NCBI GenBank assembly: GCA_035582835.1 | Contig: JAYKAV010002923.1 | Location: forward strand, 52,638 to 116,637 | Length of the DNA stretch: 64,000 bases | Source: Phoebastria nigripes | Taxonomy: Eukaryota > Chordata > Aves > Procellariiformes > Diomedeidae | Direction: 5' to 3' | Part shown: in pieces, positions 41,101 through 51,550 of the stretch | Layout of the letters: every line of letters begins with the position of its first letter | How positions within the stretch are numbered: position 1 is the first letter of the stretch | Notes under the pieces: model-generated | The model's database searches: none | What the model saw: only the letters and a program-made list of their open reading frames with translations | Told to the model about the DNA's origin: nothing | Made by a program: the position numbers and the translations under genes

Positions 41101-41939
41101 TGGTGTCTATATTTTGCTTAGCCACCTGTGGTGAATCCAACATTTGCCTTACCATAAGAGGTATCCCAGTTAAGTCATAGAAGTCAAAGTGTGTCACCCT
41201 TGAAACTCCTGCCTAACATCATGGATGCCTGGTTTTATTTAAAGACCAATTAAAGTAATTTGGTAAAAATCATGATCAGTCATTGAATATGGACAAGAAC
41301 CATGGTCTTATTGTCTCTGGGTGAGATCCTGAACGCTAGGCCACAGCACCAACGCCTGGGAACAGGTCTGTCTTGTTCCACCAGTCTCAAGGTACCACAC
41401 ATGTAGTCATATCTTTTGAAGTTTGGCTCACAATTTAATTGGCTTTATTTTTCCAGTCCTTCAAATAATGGAGGATAAATTTTAAACCACTGACAGAGGA
41501 TGTACATGTTCTCAGTTGCACACACTGCTTTCAGCTGTCCATATTTGCTGTGTGTTAAAGCCACATTCTCCCAGTCCAGTGGGCAGGGGCGGCAGCAGGG
41601 CTGTGCTCAGAGGGAGAACATCGGAGCGATGCAGGCTGTGTACCACCACGGCACGTTTTGGCTTAATTACCATGTAAGGTACCTCCATTATTTATTGAGA
41701 TGTAATGGAATCAGTTTGTTTTAAAAGATGTCTGTATCAAAAGAATAAGCACTTCTCAATTAACAATACAAACTATTCTTTTTCAGGTTTGCACGCAGGT
41801 AAATACACATAATAAAGAAGATACAGAAACAGGTGAACAGTCCAAAAAGAAATGTAACCAAGAATTTTGTGAACTGAAAGAAAATATATCTAGCCTTCGC
41901 TCCTGCTGGAATAAATTTGAAAAAGTAATTTCCAGGTGA
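32162..41939 (+). CDS. IL7: Interleukin-7 precursor, complete five-exon gene
   Basis: Secreted four-helix cytokine that supports lymphocyte development and survival through IL7R/common gamma chain. The CDS joins 32162-32171, 35542-35684, 39307-39393, 40170-40322 and 41787-41939, giving 181 aa (human about 177). The start MFHAFFRSIF resembles the human MFHVSFRYIF; a hydrophobic signal peptide (LPLLLVL core) ends near residue 25, before C27. The C-terminal SCWNK matches human TCWNK. All six cysteines used by human IL-7 have counterparts (C27-C171, C62 or C63-C159, C76-C122), but the mature protein has twelve. Sequons are N31, N77 and N164. There is no separate counterpart of human exon 5. Every intron is GT-AG and every junction keeps frame. 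The start at 32162 is chosen because its three codons splice in frame to the signal peptide, although two ATGs lie closely upstream. The gene spans about 10 kb, far shorter than in human. Identification is by recalled similarity, without a database search. Confidence 0.95.
32415..32426 (+). promoter_or_regulatory. NF-kB-type site in IL7 intron 1
   Basis: GGGGAAATTCCC contains GGGAAATTCC, a full match to the kB consensus GGGRNWYYCC, and is nearly palindromic. It lies about 245 bp inside intron 1 within the CpG island. Binding is not shown. Confidence 0.4.
35542..35684 (+). CDS. IL7: IL7 exon 2 (signal peptide and helix A)
   Basis: 143 nt between an acceptor ending TAATCCAG and a donor GTAGGT. 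It encodes residues 4-51: the rest of the hydrophobic signal peptide, the first structural cysteine C27, the sequon N31-K-T, and a segment ending SHDIDEL that aligns with human MVSIDQL. Enters in phase 1 and leaves in phase 0. A cryptic acceptor-like CAG inside the signal-peptide segment was not used, because only the upstream acceptor gives an open frame from exon 1. Confidence 0.95.
38578..39116 (+). mobile_element. CR1 LINE 3' fragment in IL7 intron 2
   Basis: Avian CR1 3' end. It starts at GTCCAGTTCTGGGCTCCCCA and continues into the C-terminal part of ORF2, with recognisable pieces [20 protein letters not shown] and [12 protein letters not shown]. After the ORF come GGTTGGACCAGAT and a 3' tail of ATTCT-TATG/ATTCTATG repeats, the family's usual end. 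It is 5'-truncated, and the frame is broken by an in-frame TAG and a small deletion near 38740-38755. Same orientation as IL7. It ends about 190 bp before exon 3. Confidence 0.95.
39307..39393 (+). CDS. IL7: IL7 exon 3
   Basis: 87 nt (29 codons, phase 0 to 0) between TTTTACAG and GTAAAAT. Encodes residues 52-80 with RCC (C62, C63) and FFCNDT (C76, sequon N77). These align with human SNC and ICDANK, which carry cysteines C34 and C47 of the mature human protein. An ambiguous base lies just inside the following intron at 39401. Confidence 0.93.
40170..40322 (+). CDS. IL7: IL7 exon 4
   Basis: 153 nt (51 codons, phase 0 to 0) between TTCTTTACAG and GTGAGTGG. Encodes residues 81-131, including C90, C114, C122 and C124. 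The segment [13 protein letters not shown] aligns with human LLNCTGQVKGRKP. C122 corresponds to the partner of the exon-3 cysteine; C90, C114 and C124 are extra relative to mammals. Confidence 0.93.
41787..41939 (+). CDS. IL7: IL7 exon 5, terminal coding exon
   Basis: Begins after the pyrimidine-rich acceptor CTATTCTTTTTCAG, phase 0, and runs 50 codons to TGA at 41937-41939. Encodes residues 132-181 with C133, C154, C159 and C171, the sequon N164-I-S and the conserved SCWNK motif of the last helix. A donor-like CAG|GTAAAT sits four codons into the exon (GT at 41799) but is read through here, because the frame beyond it contains the conserved C-terminus. Confidence 0.93.
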   Translation, partial: VCTQVNTHNKEDTETGEQSKKKCNQEFCELKENISSLRSCWNKFEKVISR

Positions 41940-42840
41940 TTCCAGGTGAATCCTGCTCTTTTCTTTCGAAGTGGCATTACTTGGTACCTTTGCATTTTTT
42001 ATGCATTCTTCAAGTAACTCTGCTCGTTTATATGAACACTTTATGCCAGAATTCTGATGGAAAGCTACTGTACCTTGTTCCTGGAGACAGAATAAATAGA
42101 AACGGCTAAACCAAGCTGCTGAAGTCCAAGAAGTGGAAATAAAAGACCAGCGTGTGAAAGAACTCTGCAGAAGGCTGTGTNCCACCTTCGTGCTCTGGGA
42201 ACGACATTGAATTTTCTGATCTTTCGAGTAACTTTATAATACCGTCATATGAAAGCAATCTACTTGCGTGTCTACTGCAATTTATAAAAACATCTTACAA
42301 GCCGCAGGTGAAGAAAACAGTCCGGAAAAGTAGCTGGTTTCTTTATACCTATGTAAAACACATCAAGGACCAAAAGGAACAATTTAGCAAACAAGCAGCT
42401 GATCTTGGGTCTGTTCTGCTGGTGCAATAATGTTTTCAGCATGGGTATCTAATGGGTCTGCAAACTGATTTAGGTTTGGAAAAATAGGGAAAAGGTTAAC
42501 TTTTTGAAAAACTTAGGAAGGGTACTGATTTTTGAGAGATGTAGCACACTTCTACTGGCTGAAGTAGAGGCAAGACAGCAATGGAAGGCGTAAAAGGAGA
42601 TGTCTAAATGTGAGTTTGTTCAGCTGACTGGAAACAGCACTAGCCTTATGTATTTGGTTATCCTAGAGTTAGCTGCAGGAGGAGCTAGAATTTCTTGCCT
42701 TCAGATTGTGATTTCTTATATGCAATTATTTTATATAACGTGTTTAACATGTTAGACAAACATGACTTAAAATGTGTGAATATTTTCAGAGAATAATATA
42801 TTGGCATTTAACTAATAAAGTGTTCATATTTAATTTTGGA
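41940..42840 (+). other. IL7: Probable IL7 3' UTR with poly(A) signals
   Basis: No coding potential after the stop. AATAAA hexamers occur at 42091-42096 and 42814-42819; the second is followed by T-rich sequence, so I take it as the more likely end. A further AATAAA lies near 42915. The real cleavage site cannot be decided without transcript data. Confidence 0.5.
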
Positions 42841-45619
42841 TAAATAGAAGTATTTTTATAGTTGTTTATAACTCTTTTGCAGTTTCTTACTTGGATATTA
42901 TAACTCCTTTGATAATAAAATATTTGTCTTCTATGGAATTGGGCTGTTGACTTTTTGGGTATCGTTACTCCTTTTTTAGCTTTTTTCCCACAGCTAGTCA
43001 TTAAAAGCACAGCTGGTAGTGTAATCTCCAGCTGCTTGGGACTTCCCATTATAAAATACCTATTTCTTAGTTGCTTGTAACCTGGCCAGTTTAGGTAAAC
43101 TTTTCCATACCAGGTATCTGCCTTGGACTAAACACTTTGGGAAATCTTCCGTTAAGTCAGCCTGTTGTTTCCTGGTTCAGAGTAGGGTGACATATATTGT
43201 TTTATCTGTGCTAAAGGAAATTTTCCATGGAACTACTCTGAAAAATTTTTGGTATTCAGAACAAAGACCTGAAAAAATGGTGGGATGTGCTTCAGAGGTT
43301 AAGAGCAAAGCAAACATACTGTTATGCTTTCCTGGAATACACACCCCCCCCCCCCATGTCTTTATGGTGAAGAGACTTCTTGAGGTAGGAGTAGTATCTT
43401 TGTAAAACTGTGATTGAGACTTTCACATATTCTCTTTAGCTCTTGATGTAAGACATTGCAACTTTAACTCCAAACACTGAAAAAAAAAACCCAAACCCAA
43501 CCCATAACTCATTTATGTAATAGGAAAGGGAAACAGATTTCCCAATATCATACTGCAGATAAGAGAATTTAACCACTATTGTAAGGACTTCTCTGGAAAT
43601 CCCTTCTACTGAAAGAAGTCCCAGGAGACCGAGCATTAAATTTGTCTCTGAGACTGAAGAACAGTTTCTTTTTTTTTTGGAAATTCAGGAACAGTTGAAA
43701 GCCAAGATTTATTTCCTAATAATCACGTGGCAAGGAAAGGTCAGTGGGAATTAAAAGCAAAACACACAGCTGCAATATTAGCTACTACAAAACTGGAAGT
43801 TCAGTCAGCTTAAATGACTGAAGCAGCAGCCCACAACTTAAATCTTGAGGCAAATCAAGCAGTTTCAGGCCTGTCCTGGGGAAAAGACCAAGGTTAGATC
43901 CAGAGCAGAAATTTAAATTGAGTGATTATGAAATTGTGTTTTTTTTCTGATTGCTTCTCTTAATAAATATCCTGCCTGCCTGATTCTTGTTGCCAAATTT
44001 CCTGAGTCACCACTTACATGCAAAGACTAACTGCTAAATGCAGTGACTTGTGCTCTTTGATTTGCTCCTTCCATTTGAGAACCTGCTCCGGTCTCTCCTG
44101 AAATTACAAATGTGACAACAATAAACTGCTCTGCAGGAATGGGCAAAGGGATGAAAACCTGGCAGGGTATCACCACCACGCCTACTTCCCTGCCACTTTC
44201 ATGTATGTATTTATTTATTTATTTTTTTGGCCACAGCAAAGAAGGAATATGAGTAGGTCAAAACCATGAATTAGAAATACATGGAATTTATGAGAAGGTG
44301 TCAAGGGAAAACAACTTAGGTATTTAAATTAGTAAAAAGAATTTTAGCACTGTTGTTGCAAGAGATTATGAGAAAGCAGAAAGGGGTGACTAACCCCTGT
44401 AAGCAAGATAATGTTGCACATTTCCAACAGCAAGAATGAGTTAGGTGCTCTGTGGTTTATAATGAGAGGGAAGAATTCCTGGTGTTCAGGAAGCCAGATC
44501 AAGGGAGGTCCCTGGAAGAGAATGTTCAAATTTCACTTCACACCATCAAACAGATGTTTACAGCTGTAGTTCTTTAGCTAAAGATGCAGGAGTAAACCTC
44601 TCCTGGCTGGTTATATGTTTCCTTCCAGTTCCCTCTCTTCAGCTTTATGCTGAGCAAAAGAGATGTTGGCTTTATGATAGGTTTCATTCAGCAGTTAGGT
44701 TTTTGTTGGGGTTTTATTTTTTGTTGTGGTTTTTTTTTGTTTGTTTGTTTTGTTTTTTTTCTTTCTCCTGCTATCTGATTGCAATGGTTCATGGTGAACT
44801 AAAATAAAGAGGAAGCCAGCATGAGGAATATCATGGAATCTCAGCAGTGATGAGATTTTGCAGACTCTTGGCTTATAAATGAATTTCATTCAGAATGAAG
44901 GGAAAACGTATCTGCCTTCCTCTGAAGAGGGTGTGGTGAGGTAAACAAAAGAGCCCAGTAGAAGGCACTTTCCCCTAAAAAGAGGAAAGAAAAGAGGAAT
45001 TGGTCTCTACTCATCCGTATTTAGCCACATCAGGAACCCAAACCCTTATTACGATTTCTGCTCACATAAGTGAACTTCACAGGAAAAACATAACTTCTGC
45101 TTTTTTTCCTGCTAATCATTTCATCAACAAAACAGTGCTCTAACCTCATGAAGGAGAACAAACCCAGATCAAGCTTAGGTTAGATATTATACCTTACAGC
45201 CTTATAAAAAAAAAAAAAAAAAAAAAAGAAAAAAGAATGATTTACTACAGGTAACACAGTGATAGGCTCTATATAAACTAAACTCTCCATATAGTTGGGA
45301 AAAAGGAGAGATACAGTTAAGTTTATATAAGCAGATCACATTGATTTAAATATCTGGTATAGAGTATTTTTTCAAGGTGACTGAGGAATCCAAATCTCAT
45401 CTTGCAAGTCAACTAAAAAAAAATACCCTTTGAAAAGAATAACTAAGTGGTTCTCTCCCAACCACTAGGAGAAGACAGTAGATGGTCCTCACATCAGGTC
45501 TGGTGTACTTGAGACCAAAGATATCACAATATTCGTAAGGTTGAAATGATGTTACCTATCCCTATGCTATTTTATTTAAGACAATTTCACATTTGGCTAC
45601 AAAAACGTGTGCATCACAA
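42841..45619. other. Spacer between convergent IL7 and ZC2HC1A
   Basis: No gene seen. Holds a 12-base C-run at 43344-43355, T-rich simple sequence near 44700-44760 and a poly(A) tract at 45206. Both genes' transcripts probably end near or in this stretch. Confidence 0.6.
45206..45227 (+). repeat. Poly(A) tract (22 A)
   Basis: Uninterrupted A-run between the IL7 and ZC2HC1A 3' ends. Confidence 0.85.
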
Positions 45620-48041
45620 AAAGTTTTATTGGCATATTCGCTTTATTGTTAACAAGTGGCAAATTAGCATTAGGTGGTGATTTACATTTATTAATTAAAG
45701 CAGAACTGACACTTTAAAATAAACATAATATACCAAATAAGATGCAAAGAAACCCAGGAATTCTGCAAAAAACCACTAGATGGTCACAAACACAAATATT
45801 CAATGTACTGAGGGGCAAGGCAAACATAATAAATGCAATGCTGACAAAGTTAATCGCCTCAAACACATGAATGAACACTTCATTTAAAAACATGGAACAT
45901 CAATAAATAAACTTGTGAAGATACATACTAAGTATCATAGCAAGGATGAACACCAAGGGTTAGAGCAATCATACAAAATAGGTACTGTAACAGTCATAGA
46001 ATACTCAGCGCTTTACAGATCAGACCCAAATCCATTCACGCTTCTGCCAGAAATCCAAATCCAAATATAGAACTATGGTAAACCATGCACTACTATTTAG
46101 AACTTAAGTTCAATATTCAGCTATATTAAACTGAATATTTGATTTGCTGACTCAAAAGCTAATGTGCACGTTGAAGAAATATGATTTCCCTATTGATTAT
46201 TTTTGTAAAGAAGAAACACTAATTAAGAGAAAATCTGAATAAGCTGTTTTCTGGCAACATGAAATGGAAGGGGGCTAAGTAGGATCCTCCAGAAATGTGT
46301 ATTCTGGAATGACATAACAAAAAAACCAAAACACACGGAACTAGTATGCAAGAGTAGTCTCTTATATTGTGAATATTGGAAAGAAAATATCAACCAAGTA
46401 ACTGCTGAATACAGCTAGAGAATCTTTTACCTAACATTTCTTCCAACAACACAATTAGGTAACTCAAACCTTATTCAGCAAGTTGGAAAAAAAAAAGTAA
46501 TAAAACCATCACAAGTTGGAATGAGCTGTACTTGAAAGGCAATAAAACTATTTTCACCAGAGTCACCAAAACCAATTTCACCAAAGATGAAAATTCTACC
46601 CTGTCATACAACCCATATAATTATTCATAGCTTAGTCAAACTGAAAAGAATTAAAGTTGCAAAAAGTGCTCTTACAAAACACAAATTTGTCAGCCAAGAT
46701 TAAAAAAAACTTGTAACAAGTTTGTTCTTTGCACATATACAAAGTCTATGTGATGGAAACTAGCACTTCTTGAGAACTTTGCAATACATAGACAATACCA
46801 TTTCATTTTATACTCAGACTAATTACATAGCCTACATCAGTGTGCACTGCTACATGCCTTGTTCACTAGCATTTAAACTACTGCGGTCACACCTCCTTCC
46901 ACTGATTTGATAAGNGTGCATCATGAAACTGTTCTCTTTGCACACTGCATTTCAGGCACTAACTCTCAGTCGCAATGGTGAATTAGGAGCTAGTCTCTCT
47001 CAGATGACAGAGAACTTCCATGACGCTCAAAGATTGCATGTGGTCTTAAAATACATTTTGGAGTTACTAGCCTGTGAACCTNGCTACCTGCAGCATGCGT
47101 GGAAGAGCATGAGCAGCCGCTGCCTGTGGCACTGCAAGAAAGGTTCAGTGTCCAGAGCACCATGGAGAGCTCCCCACACGCCACCATCTCCTTCCCAGCC
47201 AAGGAGCCCTTTGGGTTGAGCTTTTCAAATCCACTCAGGGGAGTTTAATGGCTCTTCGAGTCTCTTTGGCGAATTTGAAAAATTCTGCCTAAATGTTCAT
47301 TTCATAGGTGCAAGCTGAAATGGTAGTAAAGCTCCTCCCCATGCCCACTTCCCTGGAGTGATGTGTAAGACTGAGGGTATAATTATCCATATAACCATAT
47401 ACTTAAGTTGCTGTATATTTAGAGATTCCAGTTCTGAAACTACCTAGGGTGTGAGTGTCATGCATAAATATAAACCTGTGTAAGGTACATCATATAAAGA
47501 TTAAGCCTTACGTTATGTTGTTTTTACTATTGAAGCTGGTATTTTTCATAACTCCATTGCACTTATATCAGTATAGTTCCAATGATCCTGCACTCCTTTC
47601 TGGCACAGAGATGTCCCTTGTGTAACAGATATTCACAAAAGCAGAATGGGAATGCAAACACCCACAGGCCAGACCTCAAAAACAGCCTTCACCTTGTTTC
47701 TCTATATGGAATTTTACCTTTGACTTTTTTTTTTTTTTCTTTCTTTCTTTTTTAATTGAATGGAAGAACCTTAGTAAGCACATTAGGAAGACAGAGTGGC
47801 AGACAGTAAAAGAAAGTCTGTCATAGGGTCAGACATCGGTACAGAAATTGTTAAAACAATCACATCAATAAATTTCACTTTAAATGCACACTAACTACAT
47901 TAGTCTACTGTCTGAGGCTTCACAATCCTCTAGTAGCATTCAGTCCTGTTTTGTCATTAACTCTGCTTTAGCAAAACAACTTTTTACATTTATACAACTT
48001 ACGAGTTCTCACAAAATACATGTGTGCTCAAGTGTACACCC

Positions 48042-48075
<34 letters not shown>

Positions 48076-48080
48076 GAGAG
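48042..48080 (+). repeat. Compound TA/CA/GA microsatellite
   Basis: (TA)n followed by about eleven AC units and a short AG run, inside the probable ZC2HC1A 3' UTR or flank. Likely length-polymorphic. Confidence 0.9.
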
Positions 48081-48597
48081 AACTGGAAAGACAGATGCTA
48101 AATGGAGTAATCATATCAACCTAATTTTACACATGAACTCTACAGAATTTAGGCTTTTAAGTTAAATATCTGTCAACAAGGCATCCAGAGGATGACACTA
48201 GCTAAGTTTAGACTCATCAGTGAAGTGCATCAGTGGTGCATAGTTCATCTAGGGGTTTTATCATCACAATTATCAATATTTTGATTCTTGAGACATTTTG
48301 GAACACTCCCCTTTCAGTATATGTATCCATGTTTTTTCCTCCCACAAAAACCAAGGCATAAAGGCAGGGGGGAGGGCTAGGGCAAGAGGGTTTGGACCTA
48401 GGTCGTTAATAAATTAAATTTGGGAACTGCCTGACACATGTAATGTACCTAAAGATTCAAAATTCAGAGTCCATCTACCTTAACAGTTTATTTTTACTTT
48501 AAATAAATTTGTTTCCCATATTCAGTTCTGCAGGGGCATTATGAAAACAAATCTACTATTTCCATTGAGATGGAATTACAGCGATCTGTGCTAATAA

Positions 48598-48645
48598 GTT
48601 GTGTAATACAATCTACGGTCTGTTGTGTAATACAGTCTACGGACT
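48598..48645 (+). repeat. 24-bp tandem duplication
   Basis: GTTGTGTAATACAATCTACG and GTTGTGTAATACAGTCTACG with period 24 and only two differences over the full unit. Lies in the probable ZC2HC1A 3' UTR or flank. Confidence 0.85.
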
Positions 48646-51363
48646 GCAGAAACCTATGTCATTCAGTAACAAAACCAGTTGATAAAGTGGAAGCATACTA
48701 GGCCTCTGATAGTCTCACTATACAGTGGTAAACTGCATAGTCAATTATATTTTCATTGTCTGCTTATATTTATTGTAGATTCAAACACATACACATTATC
48801 CAATGTTACTATCAACAGTCATTTATGTTTCACTAGACCTTGTAAGGCCAAATTAAAAGTTCAGGAAATCTTTTTAAAATTCTTCTTTAAGTTCAGGTTA
48901 ATCCCCTGTCTAGTCCTTGCTATAAATCATGGAAGTGTAAATAAAGTAAATGATGTGTCACTTGACTAATTTACTAAATNCTGCATTGGAAGCAAAGAGT
49001 TACACAAACAGCTCAAAAAGCAGAAATTATGGTAACTGTATGTGGATTGATTTGAAACTAGGAAACCTGCCAGCTACAATTCAAAGGAGAAACAGTCAAT
49101 ATGTTTTTTCTACAGTTACAGCAATCCTAGAAAACCTGGAAGGTATTTATTTCCTTACTAAACTTTCCCTTTGTAGAAAGCATTTTCAATAAATGGTTAA
49201 ATGCATTTTTCCAGCAGAAACAAGAACTGGAAATTCATCAAGTCAGACAAAGGAATTGATTCCTCAGTAGATTCACTATTCACTATAGTTCAAACCTATT
49301 TTGGACTTGCATCTTTGCTGATGGACACTCAGCTTGCAATAATTCAGTCTGCGGACCTCCATGGCCCAAGTCCCGGACAAATTTTCTAAAGCAGGCTTAT
49401 CTATGCAAAGGATGCAGGATTCCATTTTTTCCAAGTACAGATACGAATGTGCCAAAATATGGATCCTAGAACCTAAACTACCTAGAACATAATTTGGCTA
49501 AGATTTGTCAGTTCTAACTATCATTACCAGTCATCCATCCTACCATGCTCAGTAGGCCAGCTTACGCAAATTATAATAAAACAAGACTACACTGAATGAA
49601 GGGTAATTTCTAAAAATAATTTTGTATAAAAAGTGTAAGACAATTCCACACCATTGAACTACTTCTAAAACATCAATAGTTTGTGGCCTGCAACATGACT
49701 ACATCAAGTCTCTTAACTCGCTCAACCTCCAAGACTGGCACCTGCTTTGGAGATGCTTTTCTTCAATCATGCTTTCTTCAAAATTGGCCCCATTGATAGT
49801 AATCACAAGTTTTGAGAATGCAAACAATGATCATAATATTACCATGGAACACTACATTATATTTTGCATAAGCTACAAAGAAATTATATGAATTGATACT
49901 AATGGTGTTTGTGAGCTGAAAGTAACCATTTCTGACAAAAAGAGTGTATTTTGTTGTGGGAAAGGCACAATTAAGTTCTTTCAGATTGTTCTTTCACGCA
50001 TAACTAAGATGGTGCCAGTACTTCAAAGCAAAACTTCACAAAACAAATTACTACATTCAGATACAAGTTAAGTGATTCGGCTTGTGAATGGTTTTAATAT
50101 CCTGTGTAATCTATAAAAAAACCCACCAACAACTTCCAGGGCCTGACCCTTCTTCCCAACGAATTAATGCGAAGTCTGTTACTAACTTCCAGAGGCTGCT
50201 GTTCAGAGCCCAAGAATACACAAAATTGCAAAAAAATGTGTAAGGTATTAACACATAAACCTATGGAGCACAGTTACTCCTTTATGCACTCATATGTAAG
50301 CTGTGCTATTTGCACAGGAGTAAGAATAAAAAACAGTCACTACTTACATCAGGTTCTACTGCTCTAATAACATACATTTTTATGGAACTCTTTTTTTGTA
50401 TTGATACATCAAGAAGGCTGTTTTCAAAATAAGAGTTCAACATTTAGGTAGGATAAGCATAGACTTTGTCTCTCCTTCAGGAAATGAGGGAAGAGAAAAA
50501 AGGAGCGGGACCTTTGGAAACATTTAAAGACAAAAAGCACAAAACTTTTAAATATGCTAGTCATGGTGGAGCACAGGAGGCGGAGGAAGACAAGTATTTC
50601 TGAACAAAAGAAACAATAAAATGACAATACTGTATTTGTCCTTATAAATACATAAAAATATTAACACGTTCTTATTGGAAAACAGAACATGGAAAGCCAC
50701 AAACAAAAATCTTGGTTTTCTTCTTACATGTGAACAGAATTCTCAGGTACTTTTTCCCACTTTGATTCTTTAAAAAATCCTAGGAAGTAACTGGAAAGTC
50801 CAGTTAGGATATTACTGTTAAAGAGTTTAAAGGGATCCAGACTTTTCGCACTTTTAACCAGGAATTTATAAGGAGTTGCTCATGTTGTTTTCACTTAGAA
50901 CATAGCATCTAAGTTACTGTCACATATGAAGGAAATGCCGCCACAGAGAAACTTTTGAAGCCCAAGTTCTTCATGGCTAGTTCCCTATGGGTAAGTATTA
51001 TCCTACATAAGTGATTTAAATAATCCTTTATCTAGTAGGATTTACAAGAAAAATAACATTGAACCACTTCTGCTACCTAAGTTACTTAACACATTTTTAC
51101 CTTAATTTTAAATATTTCCAACAGAGATTAAAGAGTATTTCCTTGAATGGCACAGTTTTAGGTACCTGCTATTTTTATATACAGTATATATATTTGTTTA
51201 TAAATAAGTATGTAACCAGAAGATTGCACTCAGAAAATTACAATATGATGTTTCAATGTTTGCAGCATGAAGTCTAACTGGAAGGAGTGCTCAAGCTTTC
51301 CATGCAGCAGTACATAGCAGATGCTTCCAATTTCTCATTTTCTCTTTGCTTTTAAGAATGTGT

Positions 51364-51550
51364 TCACACAACCATTCTTCGAATTCCACACTCACAGCAA
51401 AACTTCGCCCATTCCACTGGATACCTTGTTCCACATTCATGGCAGAACTTTGATAACTGTACAGGTGAATTTCCTTCGCTGCTTTTTGAACTTCCTCCAT
51501 TGACTGAGGATGGGTAGTCTCCACTGTCATACCCAATTTTACTGTCAGAC
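51364..51550 (-). CDS. ZC2HC1A: ZC2HC1A terminal coding exon
   Basis: 187 nt after the acceptor GGGATTTTCAG (minus strand). Its first base completes AG|G (Arg), followed by 61 codons and TGA at 51366-51364. Encodes a Ser/Gly-rich stretch (GYDSGDYPSSVNGG), then the zinc-ribbon-like tail with CHEC and CCEC cysteines and the terminal RRMVV. Confidence 0.95.

Larger units (their letters stand above)
45620..51363 (-). other. ZC2HC1A: Probable ZC2HC1A 3' UTR and flank
   Basis: Non-coding A+T-rich sequence after the ZC2HC1A stop. Minus-strand AATAAA hexamers (TTTATT on plus) lie at 49146-49151, 48487-48492, 45642-45647 and 45625-45630, implying 3' UTRs of about 2.2, 2.9 or 5.7 kb. I cannot choose among them. 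The stretch also holds a TA/CA microsatellite and a 24-bp tandem duplication. Confidence 0.35.
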
